Source: Nitrosopumilus ureiphilus (GTDB lineage: Archaea > Thermoproteota > Nitrososphaeria > Nitrososphaerales > Nitrosopumilaceae). From it: a stretch of DNA of 64,000 nt. Below the pieces are notes generated by a model, which had not been told where the DNA came from, searched no databases, and worked only from the letters and a program-made list of their open reading frames with translations. Where the stretch lies: the NCBI RefSeq assembly GCF_013407185.1, contig NZ_CP026995.1:1075913-1139912 (forward strand), in the 5' to 3' direction. Below, one piece after another: positions 1 through 7,873 of this stretch (positions are counted from its first letter, which is position 1; every line of letters begins with the position of its first letter). Made by a program: the position numbers and the translations under genes.

Positions 1-233
1 ACATTTGATTCTGAATATAGATATAGAAAAGAAGGTAATTACATAATAACTCAATAAAATATCAGATCAAGGTTATTTTCATATCAACATTTTTAAAAAA
101 TATTGAATAATTAGGAATGATTCAGAAATGAATTTTGGTGGCTATTGTCAATTCGATGATTCTGAAGTCATCAAACACCATCTAATCAATAAATAGACGT
201 ATTTTTTAGATTTATAATCACATGGTGAGAAGA
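1..233. other. No gene seen at left edge
   Basis: AT-rich sequence with no convincing reading frame on either strand. Any gene cut by the left edge has left no recognisable part here. The stretch ends at the first hairpin of the mobile-element relic. Confidence 0.5.
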
Positions 234-482
234 CCACCGTACTTGTACGGTGGATGAATCGCAAACTAACCACATTCTCAAATATGAGTAAAGCCATACA
301 TTGTATAATGACATGTGGTACCGCAGGAACTGCGGGAACCATCAAATACAAAGGCCTGAGCTGTGAGAACAGCAGTTCCCGACCAAGGGATGTGAGAGCC
401 ACAACCACAAATGTCTGCGAAAGTAACTTTGAGGCTCGATGAAGCAGGAAGAGACCACCCAACTTGTTGGGTGGTAGTTCAC
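234..482 (+). mobile_element. IS200/IS605-type relic, copy 1 (tnpB 3' end plus right end)
   Basis: Bases ~309-482 match two other places in the window (39993-40272 on minus, 60214-60499 on plus). They share GTGGTACCGCAGGAAC, CTGCGAAAG, TTTGAGGCTCGATGAAGCAG and the end TGGTAGTTCAC. One frame ends NVCESNFEAR before a stop at the shared GATGA, as expected for the tail of a TnpB-like protein; the body of tnpB is absent. Two hairpins with the same loop bracket this copy: CCACCGT-ACTTGT-ACGGTGG at 234-253 and ACCACCCA-ACTTGT-TGGGTGGT at 454-475. Such subterminal hairpins are what IS200/IS605 transposases recognise, so this may be a small non-autonomous element. In intact elements this 3' region also gives the omegaRNA. 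Bases 483-676 show nothing beyond the upstream region of the next gene. IS family assignment is inference. Confidence 0.6.
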
Positions 483-676
483 TTAAACACCATCAAGCAT
501 TTAGAATTTCAATTAATAATGGATCCTACTTATGAGGAAATTCAACAAAATAAAAAATTGAAAATTACCACAATTAATGAATTAAAAAAGTAGAAGATGA
601 AATTCGATTAATTTTATCTAAAAAAAACTTCCTAAGCTACAATGAGTTTATCTGTCCCCTTAATTTTACAAAAATA

Positions 677-1528
677 ATGTTAGGTGAAATAGTATCAAAT
701 TTGATTCTAATAAAACAAGAGTTTGCAAAAAATTACAACGGCAGCGCTCACATTCAGGAGGTAATCCCTTCATCATCGTCTACTGAATTCCCAATAGATG
801 ACAATCATTTGAATTTACTTCATAATTTTGCAAAAAAAAATCCAATTTACTTTAATTCATTTGAACAAGAAATTGGAGGGGTATCATGCATTATTTATGA
901 AGGAGACATTAACGAATACTGGTTAAACAGCATCAAGCATGGTACAAGTTGTCAACCATTTTATCCAACATGGATAATGTCTGCATATGTAATGTCTTTT
1001 TTTGCAAAACAATTAGGCTATGTGGAATTGATAGATATTGGTTCAGGAGATGGCAGAATTGCTTTTTGTGGAAATATTTTAGGATTAATTTCACACAGCA
1101 TTGAAATTGATGATGTATTAGTAAAATTACAAGAGACTATCTGTAAATCAACAAATCAAAATTTTGATCCAACATGTGAAGATGCATTGGATTTTGATTA
1201 TTCCCAATTCAAATTAACCCATCCAATATTTTTCATTGGAGGTCTACCTCAAATGGGGGGTGATGTTTTAGCTACCAATATCATTGATAAAATTAACTCT
1301 ATCTCTGATCTAAAAAACAACACAGGTTTAGTATTTGCCGGCACACATTCCAAAAGACAACTGTCTGGCAATCTAAGGAATGGCGGATGGAGTACGCTTA
1401 TTGAAAAACATAATCTTGATGTGGTAGATACTGTTTCACTTCCAACTGTTTGGACCTTTGATCAAAAAATTGAAACTCCTTACATCTATACAAAATTCAA
1501 ACAACATGAAAAAAATAATTTCTGTTAA
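677..1528 (+). CDS. Putative class I SAM-dependent methyltransferase-like protein
   Basis: A 283-residue protein. The segment LIDIGSGDGRIAFCG near residue 120 fits motif I (glycine-rich SAM loop) of class I methyltransferases, and an acidic residue follows in SIEIDD at the expected end of strand beta-2. I cannot see a motif that fixes the substrate, so the target may be protein, RNA or a small molecule. The N-terminal ~90 residues are unassigned. The gene converges on the DUF35 gene and overlaps it by 32 bases. The ATG at 677 was chosen as the first start consistent with the conserved part. Confident as a gene, moderate for the fold. Confidence 0.7.
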   Translation: MLGEIVSNLILIKQEFAKNYNGSAHIQEVIPSSSSTEFPIDDNHLNLLHNFAKKNPIYFNSFEQEIGGVSCIIYEGDINEYWLNSIKHGTSCQPFYPTWIMSAYVMSFFAKQLGYVELIDIGSGDGRIAFCGNILGLISHSIEIDDVLVKLQETICKSTNQNFDPTCEDALDFDYSQFKLTHPIFFIGGLPQMGGDVLATNIIDKINSISDLKNNTGLVFAGTHSKRQLSGNLRNGGWSTLIEKHNLDVVDTVSLPTVWTFDQKIETPYIYTKFKQHEKNNFC

Positions 1529-1805
1529 TCAATCCACATTCTGAAATTTTTACCTTTTGACCAATCTTTGGCATTTTTAATATTTTTGCCATTACTCTAA
1601 TCTCTTTTTCAAATTCAACTAAGCAAAAATATGCATCACCTTGTCTTGAAAATTCAATAATTTTGCCTTCAATTACCTTCTTTTTTAGTAACACTTCTCC
1701 AAAACAATGATTACAAAATTCTGATGGTGGCCAAACAATTTTCATACATTCAGTACATTCAGGAATGTAAAAATCACCTTGAGATAATTCTGATTCGAAA
1801 TTCAT
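1497..1805 (-). CDS. DUF35 OB-fold zinc-ribbon protein, thiolase partner
   Basis: A 102-residue protein with an N-terminal zinc ribbon (CTECMKIVWPP...CNHC) followed by an OB-fold-like region (EGKIIEFSRQGDAYFCLVEF). This order is typical of DUF35/ChsH2-like proteins. In archaea they bind acyl-CoA and bridge thiolase-type enzymes in a complex. The start overlaps the thiolase stop by 4 bases (ATGA), implying translational coupling. Its 3' end runs 32 bases into the convergent methyltransferase-like gene. Confidence 0.85.
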   Translation of the reverse strand: MNFESELSQGDFYIPECTECMKIVWPPSEFCNHCFGEVLLKKKVIEGKIIEFSRQGDAYFCLVEFEKEIRVMAKILKMPKIGQKVKISECGLINRNYFFHVV

Positions 1806-2920
1806 TTTTCTAAAACCAACACTGTTGAGGATGTAGCAGCAGCAGACATATTGTGAACTAATCCTATATTGACATTGTCTACCTGTCGATTATTTGCTTT
1901 TGATTGTATTTGTTGAGTGATTTCAATAGTTTGAGCTATGCCAGTGGCTCCAAGAGGGTGTCCTGACCCAAGTAATCCCCCTCTCGGATTTATTTTAAAA
2001 TTATTTGTCTCATGTAGTTCTTTTATTGTATTGATACCATTCCCTAAATTAGAAAAGCCCAATGACTCTAATGCCATAGGCTCGCAAACAGAAAAAGCAT
2101 CATGAATTTCTGCAACATCAACATCTGTAATGGTTCGGTTTGCCATTTTTAATGCTGCATTCCCTGCTAATTTTGTAGATTCCATAGAGCTTAATGACAT
2201 ATTTTTAGTAAAACCTGCAGAAGTTGTTTTTTGACCAATTCCTGCAATCCACACTGGTTCATCCGTGTTTTTTCTAATCGTTGCTTCAGAAGCAAGGATA
2301 ATTGACGCGCTACCTGTACATGGTCTTGAGCAATCCAATAACCTGATATCTTCTGTTAATTTTTTAGAATTAACTACATCTTGTATTGAAAAAATTTTAT
2401 TTGATATTGCATTTGGATTTTCTTTAGCTTGTTTGTGATTTTTTACTGGTACTATTGCTAGATCTTCCTCCGAAATTGAGAATTCACGCTTGTATGATTT
2501 TGTAAAAATTGATGCCCAAAAAATTGGATGTTTGTATTCTCCTCTGGAATTGTCCCATTCTAAAATTTGTCCTGGGCTGTCATATCTTTCAGCCCCTGAA
2601 ATGAGGACCATATCTGCCAAACCGGATGCAATATATGAATATGCTGAAACTATTGAATTTGTGCCTGAATTACACAAGCTTTCAATCGAATGTGCAATTT
2701 TGGGCTGAATATCTATCATTTCTGATAAAACAGGAGATAGGTATTTTGAATTATTATTTGTAGAGACTAAAACTGCATCTATATCATTTCGATTAATTTG
2801 AGGATTGTTTTTGAAAAGATTTTTTGCAGATTTGAGTAAAATTGATTCTATTTTTTGATCCTCTTTTGTAAAAGGCGTTATCCCATATGCCATTATTCCA
2901 ACTTTTTTCATATCACTCAT
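1802..2920 (-). CDS. Thiolase family protein (SCPx/archaeal acetyl-CoA acetyltransferase type)
   Basis: Thiolase-fold enzyme, expected to make or cleave 3-ketoacyl-CoA. SLCNSGTNSIVSAYSYIASG holds the nucleophilic cysteine, VAEIHDAFSVCE is the SCPx-type motif, and NPRGGLLGSGHPLGATG is the C-terminal histidine loop. The usual second cysteine motif near the end (CxGG type) is not present; the sequence there reads VHNMSAAATSS. The MSDMKK start at 2920 is preferred: it overlaps the upstream gene by 8 bases and places the conserved KVGIMAYG strand at the N-terminus. Co-transcribed with the DUF35 partner and the flavin-type oxidoreductase. It could be a beta-ketothiolase of the hydroxypropionate/hydroxybutyrate cycle, but this is not shown. 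Confidence 0.85.
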   Translation of the reverse strand: MSDMKKVGIMAYGITPFTKEDQKIESILLKSAKNLFKNNPQINRNDIDAVLVSTNNNSKYLSPVLSEMIDIQPKIAHSIESLCNSGTNSIVSAYSYIASGLADMVLISGAERYDSPGQILEWDNSRGEYKHPIFWASIFTKSYKREFSISEEDLAIVPVKNHKQAKENPNAISNKIFSIQDVVNSKKLTEDIRLLDCSRPCTGSASIILASEATIRKNTDEPVWIAGIGQKTTSAGFTKNMSLSSMESTKLAGNAALKMANRTITDVDVAEIHDAFSVCEPMALESLGFSNLGNGINTIKELHETNNFKINPRGGLLGSGHPLGATGIAQTIEITQQIQSKANNRQVDNVNIGLVHNMSAAATSSTVLVLEK

Positions 2921-3878
2921 CCAGAAATGTTTTTTTGAATAAACTAAAAGATTCCGATACATTGCCTACTGGATTGAATTGAATTATCGGTAAATCTATA
3001 CCTGAATTTCTAAAGTTTGTAATTTGTTTTCTACATTCTTCAGATGTTCCAGCTATTGCAAGTGATTGTAACATTGAATCAGAAATAAATTCGTGATTTG
3101 ATTTGAAACCTGATTTTTTATATTCATCATATACAGCTTCTGTTTCATTTTTAAAACCATTTTTTGCTAAGAAATCTCTGTATATTTTACCGACAGACAC
3201 ATAAAATGCCAATGTTTTTTTTGCTCGTTTAATTGCATCATCTGAATCTTTTGTAACACTAGTAATTATTTGGCATGCAACATCTATTTTTTTATTTGAT
3301 TGCATTTTTGAAATGGTTTCTTTCATTTCATTTATTGGTCTTAAATAAAAAATCACGCCATCACCAGTAGTCCATGCTAAATCCACCATTTTTTGATTTA
3401 CAGCTGCTAAATAGATGGGAACTGATTCCCTTTTTGGTTTTATTAATAATGTAAAATTTTTCAAATTGAAAATTTTGCCTTTGTAATTTACTAACTTTCC
3501 AGATAAAACTAATCTGATAATATCTACATATTCCTTCATTCGTTGTAATGGCATTTCAAATTTACTCCCATGAAAATCCTCCACGATTGGCAAACTGCTT
3601 GTTCCAAGACCTAGAATTAGTCTTCCGTCAGATAGCATATCTACTGTTGCTGCTCCCATTGCAATAGTTGCAGGACTTCTTGAGTAGATGTTGATAATCG
3701 AGGATCCTATTTTTTGAGTATTTGTTCTATTTGAGACTGCACTGAGCATCGAGAAATTTTCCATACCCCATGTTTCAGGCACCCAAATGGTGTCTACATT
3801 AGTTTTTGAAAGAATTTCTGAGCATTTCAAAACATTGTTTATTGATAACAATGACCCCAGGCTGCACCCAATACGCAT
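2913..3878 (-). CDS. LLM-class (luciferase-like) F420/FMN-dependent oxidoreductase
   Basis: A 321-residue TIM-barrel-type protein of the luciferase-like monooxygenase superfamily. Visible marks are TIWVPETWG, SRSPATIAMGAATVDMLSDG, RLILGLGTS and LQRMKEYVDIIRLVLSG. Archaeal members include F420-dependent methylene-tetrahydromethanopterin reductase and related dehydrogenases. Ammonia-oxidising archaea make F420, so F420 is a reasonable cofactor, but the substrate cannot be read here. It is the first gene of the minus-strand operon with the thiolase and DUF35 protein, which suggests acyl-CoA or lipid-related chemistry. Confidence 0.85.
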   Translation of the reverse strand: MRIGCSLGSLLSINNVLKCSEILSKTNVDTIWVPETWGMENFSMLSAVSNRTNTQKIGSSIINIYSRSPATIAMGAATVDMLSDGRLILGLGTSSLPIVEDFHGSKFEMPLQRMKEYVDIIRLVLSGKLVNYKGKIFNLKNFTLLIKPKRESVPIYLAAVNQKMVDLAWTTGDGVIFYLRPINEMKETISKMQSNKKIDVACQIITSVTKDSDDAIKRAKKTLAFYVSVGKIYRDFLAKNGFKNETEAVYDEYKKSGFKSNHEFISDSMLQSLAIAGTSEECRKQITNFRNSGIDLPIIQFNPVGNVSESFSLFKKTFLDE

Positions 3879-4104
3879 GAAAAGACTATGTAAAATTGAT
3901 ATTCTAGTGTATCTGTTTCCGTGCTACTGGAACTCCTCGCTAATGCCTCTGGATGCTTCTTTAGGCGATATGGGATAGTTCTACTATGACATTCCTAGAG
4001 ACAACTAGGGGGTACCACCTCATCCACATGTTCAGTGTGCTCATTCCTTTGTGCACATACTATAGTACCATCTATTACATGATTACGAAATCCATTATTT
4101 CATG
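3879..4104. other. Intergenic stretch, less AT-rich, no gene seen
   Basis: Between two divergent operons. About 3900-4080 has clearly more G and C than its surroundings and no convincing gene. It may be a remnant that arrived with the toxin-antitoxin pair. No inverted-repeat ends were found. Confidence 0.4.
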
Positions 4105-4185
4105 AATAGGATGCTTTCGTTTATGTTATAATATCCTATTATATGGGAAATTATAATATATATCATAATATCCTAGAAAATAGGA
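4105..4185 (+). promoter_or_regulatory. Candidate operator array of the AbiE-type operon
   Basis: Four half-sites of one motif lie in the 95 bases before the antitoxin: AATAGGAT (4105-4112), ATCCTATT (4133-4140), ATCCTA (4170-4175) and AATAGGA (4179-4185). The longer word ATAATATCCTA occurs at 4128-4138 and 4165-4175, and TCCTA-GAAA-TAGGA forms a small palindrome. AbiEi antitoxins of known systems bind inverted repeats in their own promoter, so negative autoregulation is the likely use. The AT-rich stretch 4150-4170 also supplies TATA-like sequence. Confidence 0.6.
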
Positions 4186-4198
4186 GATTGTAGTATAA

Positions 4199-4834
4199 AT
4201 GAAAATAACTGATTTATTAACAAAAGCAAGAATTGAAAACAAAGAATTCTTGAAAGCCGAAGATCTTAGAAGATTTTGTAAGGGAACTAAATTCGATTAT
4301 AATTATGCAGTAAAATATCTTGTAGAACATAAATATCTAATTAGAATATTCAGGGGAATTTTTTATGTAAAATCCCATGAAGAAATAGCAACAAAACGAT
4401 TAAGCCACAATGTCTTAGAATTAATCTCTAAAGGATTAGAATTAAAAGGAATAAAAAATTGGTACTTTGGATTTCATACTGCACTAAAACTCAATAACCT
4501 CACACATGAATATTATACAACTGGAGATGTCATAAACGATTCAATCTCTAGACCCAAGTCAATGTTGATTGCAGATCATAAATTCAAATTTTATAAGCTT
4601 TCTCCAAAACTATTATCTTTTGGAATAACAAAAGAGAATAATATCAAATATTCCGATATTGAAAAAACTATTTTGGATTTTATCTATATCTGGAGTTACA
4701 ACGGAATATCAAACGAAAAAATATTGGCTGATGTATCTGAATGGACATCAAAAATTTCAGAAACACGTGTCAAAAAATATTCTATACGCTATCCTAATTC
4801 AACAAGAAAAATAATCAAGATGATATTGAAATGA
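4199..4834 (+). CDS. AbiEi-like antitoxin / winged-helix transcriptional regulator
   Basis: A 211-residue protein. The N-terminal ~60 residues resemble the winged helix of AbiEi-type antitoxins (EDLRRFCKGTKFDYNYAVKY then LVEHKYLIRIFRGIFYV, the typical 'L..G.l.ri.rG.Y' ending). The rest, with YFGFHTALKLNNL and YSDIEKTILDFIY, fits the AbiEi C-terminal antitoxin domain. It should repress its own promoter and oppose the next gene's nucleotidyltransferase. Stop and next start overlap as ATGA. Translation starts almost directly after AT-rich promoter sequence with no obvious Shine-Dalgarno, so the mRNA may be leaderless. Confidence 0.8.
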   Translation: MKITDLLTKARIENKEFLKAEDLRRFCKGTKFDYNYAVKYLVEHKYLIRIFRGIFYVKSHEEIATKRLSHNVLELISKGLELKGIKNWYFGFHTALKLNNLTHEYYTTGDVINDSISRPKSMLIADHKFKFYKLSPKLLSFGITKENNIKYSDIEKTILDFIYIWSYNGISNEKILADVSEWTSKISETRVKKYSIRYPNSTRKIIKMILK

Positions 4835-5940
4835 GAAAGAGTCAAGTTAATGAGATTTCAAGAATACTTAGAACATCTCAACAAACTATGATTGAAAAAG
4901 ATATGATAATACATGAAATACTACATGATTTATCCTCTGAAGCATTTTTTTCTCAAAATTTTATTTTCAAAGGTGGAACTTGTTTAGTTAAAACCTATAT
5001 TGGATATTACAGATTTTCTGAAGATATGGATTTTACATGGAAAAATCAGAAAGAATTCAGTGAATTATCTTCAAAAAAATTACGTACCAAGTTATCTGAA
5101 TTGATAGATAAAACAGGCAAAATATTTGAAACTATTTCTAAATCAAGAAATCTAGATTTCAAATGTGATAAAAGTGATGATAATTATGTTGAATTGGGAG
5201 GCAGCAATAAAATGTGCACCTTCAAACTGTGGTATGATTCTGAAATTTCTGACACAAAATCATTTCTAAAAGTCCAGATAAACTTTGTAGAGATCTTGCT
5301 GTATTCTATACAAGACCAAAAACTTCAAAGTTTAGGCACAAATGATGCCAAAATTAAAGATCTGTTTTCAGAAGGACATGAATATCTAAATGAAATAGAT
5401 TTCCCGACTTATGACATTCCTGAGATTCTGTGTGAAAAAATAAGGGCAATCTTAACACAAAAAGGCACAAAGGCTAGAGATTTTCTAGATGTTTATCAAA
5501 TCTGTAAAAAATTCAGAATCCAACTAGAAGACATTGAGTCTAATGCAAAGAAGAAGATAAAATTTTCTTTAGAAACATATGAAAAATATAAAGAAAATTT
5601 AAAACAAAAAGCAATAGAAATAGAAACAGGTAAACTATTTGAAATAGGGGAAGAAAACTATATTCTTCTAGAAAAAATCAATGAGCAAGAATTTTACTCC
5701 TTTAATAATGATTTAGCCAAATTCCTTAACGAAATTATTCCAAAAGAATATCACAGCATGTTGTACTTTTTATCAATAACAGCTGTATGTAGTGGCGGTG
5801 GGGGTGCAGACAAAGCTCCACATAAAGTAGAAATTACTAACTCAGGAGGAAAAAATTTTACAAATATTGATCTAACTAAAGAAAAATGCCCAAAATGTGG
5901 ATTAGTTGGAACAATGCAAGCAATGCCTGGATTTTACTAA
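4831..5940 (+). CDS. AbiEii-type nucleotidyltransferase toxin with C-terminal extension
   Basis: A 369-residue protein. FIFKGGTCLVKTYIGYYRFS then EDMDF (residues 45-68) carries the Gly-Gly and the two catalytic aspartates (D65, D67) of the AbiEii/MenT nucleotidyltransferase family. EILCEKIRAILTQKGTKARD then FLDVY is the second conserved block. Studied relatives transfer nucleotides to tRNA 3' ends, blocking translation. Relatives I know are nearer 300 residues. The last ~65 residues are extra: a Gly-rich run (CSGGGGADKAP), then a single CPKCG half-ribbon just before the stop. Coupled to the antitoxin by a 4-base overlap. Confidence 0.85.
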   Translation: MRKSQVNEISRILRTSQQTMIEKDMIIHEILHDLSSEAFFSQNFIFKGGTCLVKTYIGYYRFSEDMDFTWKNQKEFSELSSKKLRTKLSELIDKTGKIFETISKSRNLDFKCDKSDDNYVELGGSNKMCTFKLWYDSEISDTKSFLKVQINFVEILLYSIQDQKLQSLGTNDAKIKDLFSEGHEYLNEIDFPTYDIPEILCEKIRAILTQKGTKARDFLDVYQICKKFRIQLEDIESNAKKKIKFSLETYEKYKENLKQKAIEIETGKLFEIGEENYILLEKINEQEFYSFNNDLAKFLNEIIPKEYHSMLYFLSITAVCSGGGGADKAPHKVEITNSGGKNFTNIDLTKEKCPKCGLVGTMQAMPGFY

Positions 5941-6145
5941 AGACAAGTAATATTTTCAAAACAATAGAAAATTAGTTCATTTTAGCCATAATTTGTACTT
6001 TCAAAGCTCTTAGTTTGCACTTAAAATCAAAAAAATCAAAACCAGTTGAAGACTAAATTAATCATGAATGACCGCAAAATGTGGTATTTAGCGAGACTAG
6101 AATTAGTGGTACTTCTGTTTTAGTAATGAGTTAATTTTCATTGAG

Positions 6146-6328
6146 GTGGAGTATTATGAGATTAAAAAAAGATTGATGGTATTGACTGAACACGCCTTTG
6201 TTGAAAAAACCCCTCAAAAGTCGACATTTTGGAATGATGCTACAAAATATGCGTCAATTAGCAAAGATGAAGCATTTGTTGAAGAAGTAGCATACATGAT
6301 GGTTACACTCCATAGAACCGGAGCATAA
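6146..6328 (+). CDS. Small hypothetical protein
   Basis: A 60-residue frame from GTG at 6146, with soluble composition and no known motif. TFWNDATKYASISKDEAFVE suggests a folded helical miniprotein. There is no ATG in frame nearby, so the GTG start is uncertain. It converges on the sugar-nucleotidyltransferase gene, 9 bases away. No function can be given. Confidence 0.55.
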   Translation: MEYYEIKKRLMVLTEHAFVEKTPQKSTFWNDATKYASISKDEAFVEEVAYMMVTLHRTGA

Positions 6329-6337
6329 AATTATATC

Positions 6338-7006
6338 TTATTTTATTATTTTTTCTATTTCTAAAGAACACTCTTCCATATCTTTGAATGAATCAATTGA
6401 ATACCATTTCACATTTTTAAATTTGACAATGTTGAGTTTACCTTTTTTGGCATAGTCTGGAAAAACAGTTTTTTCAATATCGCCTTTACTGGGCAAATCT
6501 TTGAGAATTCCTTTTTCTAGATGATATATTCCCGCATTCATCCAACAATCAATAATTTCTTTTTTCTCTCTAAATTTTATTATTTTGTCATCTTTAGTTT
6601 CTAAAATTCCAAAATTAGTTCGTAGTTCAATTGATGCTATTGCATTTGATTTTTTTGCAAGTTCATTCAAATCTATATTTGTAATAGTATCCCCATTAAT
6701 TACAAAAAAAGATTTTTCATTGATCATTTTTCCTGCTTTTTTAATTGCACCACCAGTACCTAATGGTGATTTTTCAACTGAGAATTTTATTTTAGTTCCT
6801 ATTTTTTTTACATCCAGATGATTTTCAATAGTTTCTTGCTTGTATCCAGTACATACAATTATTTCATCAATTCCAAATTTTTTTAAATATTTAATTTGCC
6901 ATTCAATTATCGGGATGTTTCTTATTGGAACTAGAGGTTTTGGCACATAATCTGTTATTGGTCTTAGTCTTTTTCCCCGTCCTCCTGCCAAAATTATTGC
7001 TTTCAA
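6338..7006 (-). CDS. NDP-sugar pyrophosphorylase-like nucleotidyltransferase
   Basis: A 222-residue enzyme of the sugar-1-phosphate nucleotidyltransferase family. AIILAGGRGKRLRPITDYVP then KPLVPI at the N-terminus is the nucleotide-binding signature, FFVINGDTITNID carries the metal-binding GD, and SPLGTGGAIKKA is the sugar-binding loop. It would form an NDP-sugar from NTP and a sugar 1-phosphate for glycan or S-layer glycosylation. It lacks the C-terminal left-handed helix domain of longer members, so specificity (glucose, mannose or other) is open. Confidence 0.9.
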   Translation of the reverse strand: MKAIILAGGRGKRLRPITDYVPKPLVPIRNIPIIEWQIKYLKKFGIDEIIVCTGYKQETIENHLDVKKIGTKIKFSVEKSPLGTGGAIKKAGKMINEKSFFVINGDTITNIDLNELAKKSNAIASIELRTNFGILETKDDKIIKFREKKEIIDCWMNAGIYHLEKGILKDLPSKGDIEKTVFPDYAKKGKLNIVKFKNVKWYSIDSFKDMEECSLEIEKIIK

Positions 7007-7042
7007 TATTATTGGCTTATTTTTAGAGTATATGAAAATTCT

Positions 7043-7279
7043 CTATTTTGGTTTTTTAATTTCATCTGTTTTTACAACCTCTTCCATTTTCTTTGCAAAT
7101 TCATTGTAAATTTTTTCAAGATCTTTCAGAGATACATCTATTCCAAGCATTTTCATTGTTTTCTTCCAGGATTCGATGTATTTTTCATCATCCAAACCTT
7201 TTCCAAGGGTTTCTGCAATTGAGTGAACTCCTTCTGTTTTACCTAGTGCATAAATTGCAATTTCTCTATCTGTTGGCAT
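7043..7279 (-). CDS. Small conserved-looking helical protein
   Basis: A 78-residue, charged, helix-rich protein (REIAIYALGKTEGVHSIAET, LKDLEKIYNEFAKKMEEVV). No motif is recognised. It lies 4 bases beyond the stop of the zinc miniprotein at 7284-7409 on the same strand, so the two are probably co-transcribed. Confidence 0.65.
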   Translation of the reverse strand: MPTDREIAIYALGKTEGVHSIAETLGKGLDDEKYIESWKKTMKMLGIDVSLKDLEKIYNEFAKKMEEVVKTDEIKKPK

Positions 7280-7283
7280 TATC

Positions 7284-7409
7284 TTATTCCTTTTCTGTGA
7301 GATAGTAGTGTAATTCAGTATAACATTCTACGCAATACTCTTCAAAATCAGTATGATCACAATCATATACTTTTGGCACTTTATTATTGCATTTTGTACA
7401 AATGGCCAT
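7284..7409 (-). CDS. 41-residue zinc-ribbon miniprotein
   Basis: Reads MAICTKCNNKVPKVYDCDH at the start and has a second pair, YCVECYTELH. The two CxxC pairs about 22 residues apart form a complete zinc-ribbon. Start ATG at 7409, stop TAA at 7284. Position and spacing suggest an operon with the next minus-strand gene. A nucleic-acid or protein-binding role is typical for such ribbons but unproven here. Confidence 0.7.
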   Translation of the reverse strand: MAICTKCNNKVPKVYDCDHTDFEEYCVECYTELHYYLTEKE

Positions 7410-7416
7410 GGACAAA

Positions 7417-7803
7417 TTATGAAGAAAGTGATTTTTTTATCTTTATTCCGCCTAATGCAGTAATTATTGCACCAACTGCAATTAATCCGCCGCCTTCACC
7501 TGCCATTCTTGCAGTGTTTTCAGATTCACCTGCGCTGGCCATAGATACTGCACCGCCAATAATGATCAAAATACCTGTAATTATCAACATTATTCCTAAT
7601 CCCTTGAATGGTGGTTTCTTAGAAATGAAAAATGCAATAAATGATAAAATTATTGGAGGCATCCCAAATCCAATGCCTCGTGCCATAGCATCAAATGGTA
7701 AGAATCCATCACCAGCTCCGCCCCCTCCTACCATTACATCAGCACCATAAATTACTAAAAGAATAATTGAAATTCCGGATAATACATGTGGGACAGATAC
7801 CAT
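7417..7803 (-). CDS. Four-helix membrane protein, unknown function
   Basis: A 128-residue protein with about four hydrophobic segments (residues ~5-25, 45-62, 68-88, 103-122) and Gly-rich links (MVGGGGAGDG, AGEGGGL). It ends in a short basic tail. No catalytic motif. The small hydrophobic-Gly pattern resembles archaeal membrane proteins of unknown role. Confidence 0.7.
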   Translation of the reverse strand: MVSVPHVLSGISIILLVIYGADVMVGGGGAGDGFLPFDAMARGIGFGMPPIILSFIAFFISKKPPFKGLGIMLIITGILIIIGGAVSMASAGESENTARMAGEGGGLIAVGAIITALGGIKIKKSLSS

Positions 7804-7873
7804 GCTTGTCGTAATTTTTCATTAATTAATAAACCTATAATGATTGCATTGGCACTAGGTATTACTAGTAAAT

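Noticed and set aside
148-462. 104-codon minus-strand frame at the left end
   Set aside because: It is the antisense of the IS605-type relic; equivalent antisense frames recur at the other two copies.
7373-7750. 125-codon plus-strand frame
   Set aside because: Pro/Ile-rich antisense of the membrane protein gene at 7417-7803.
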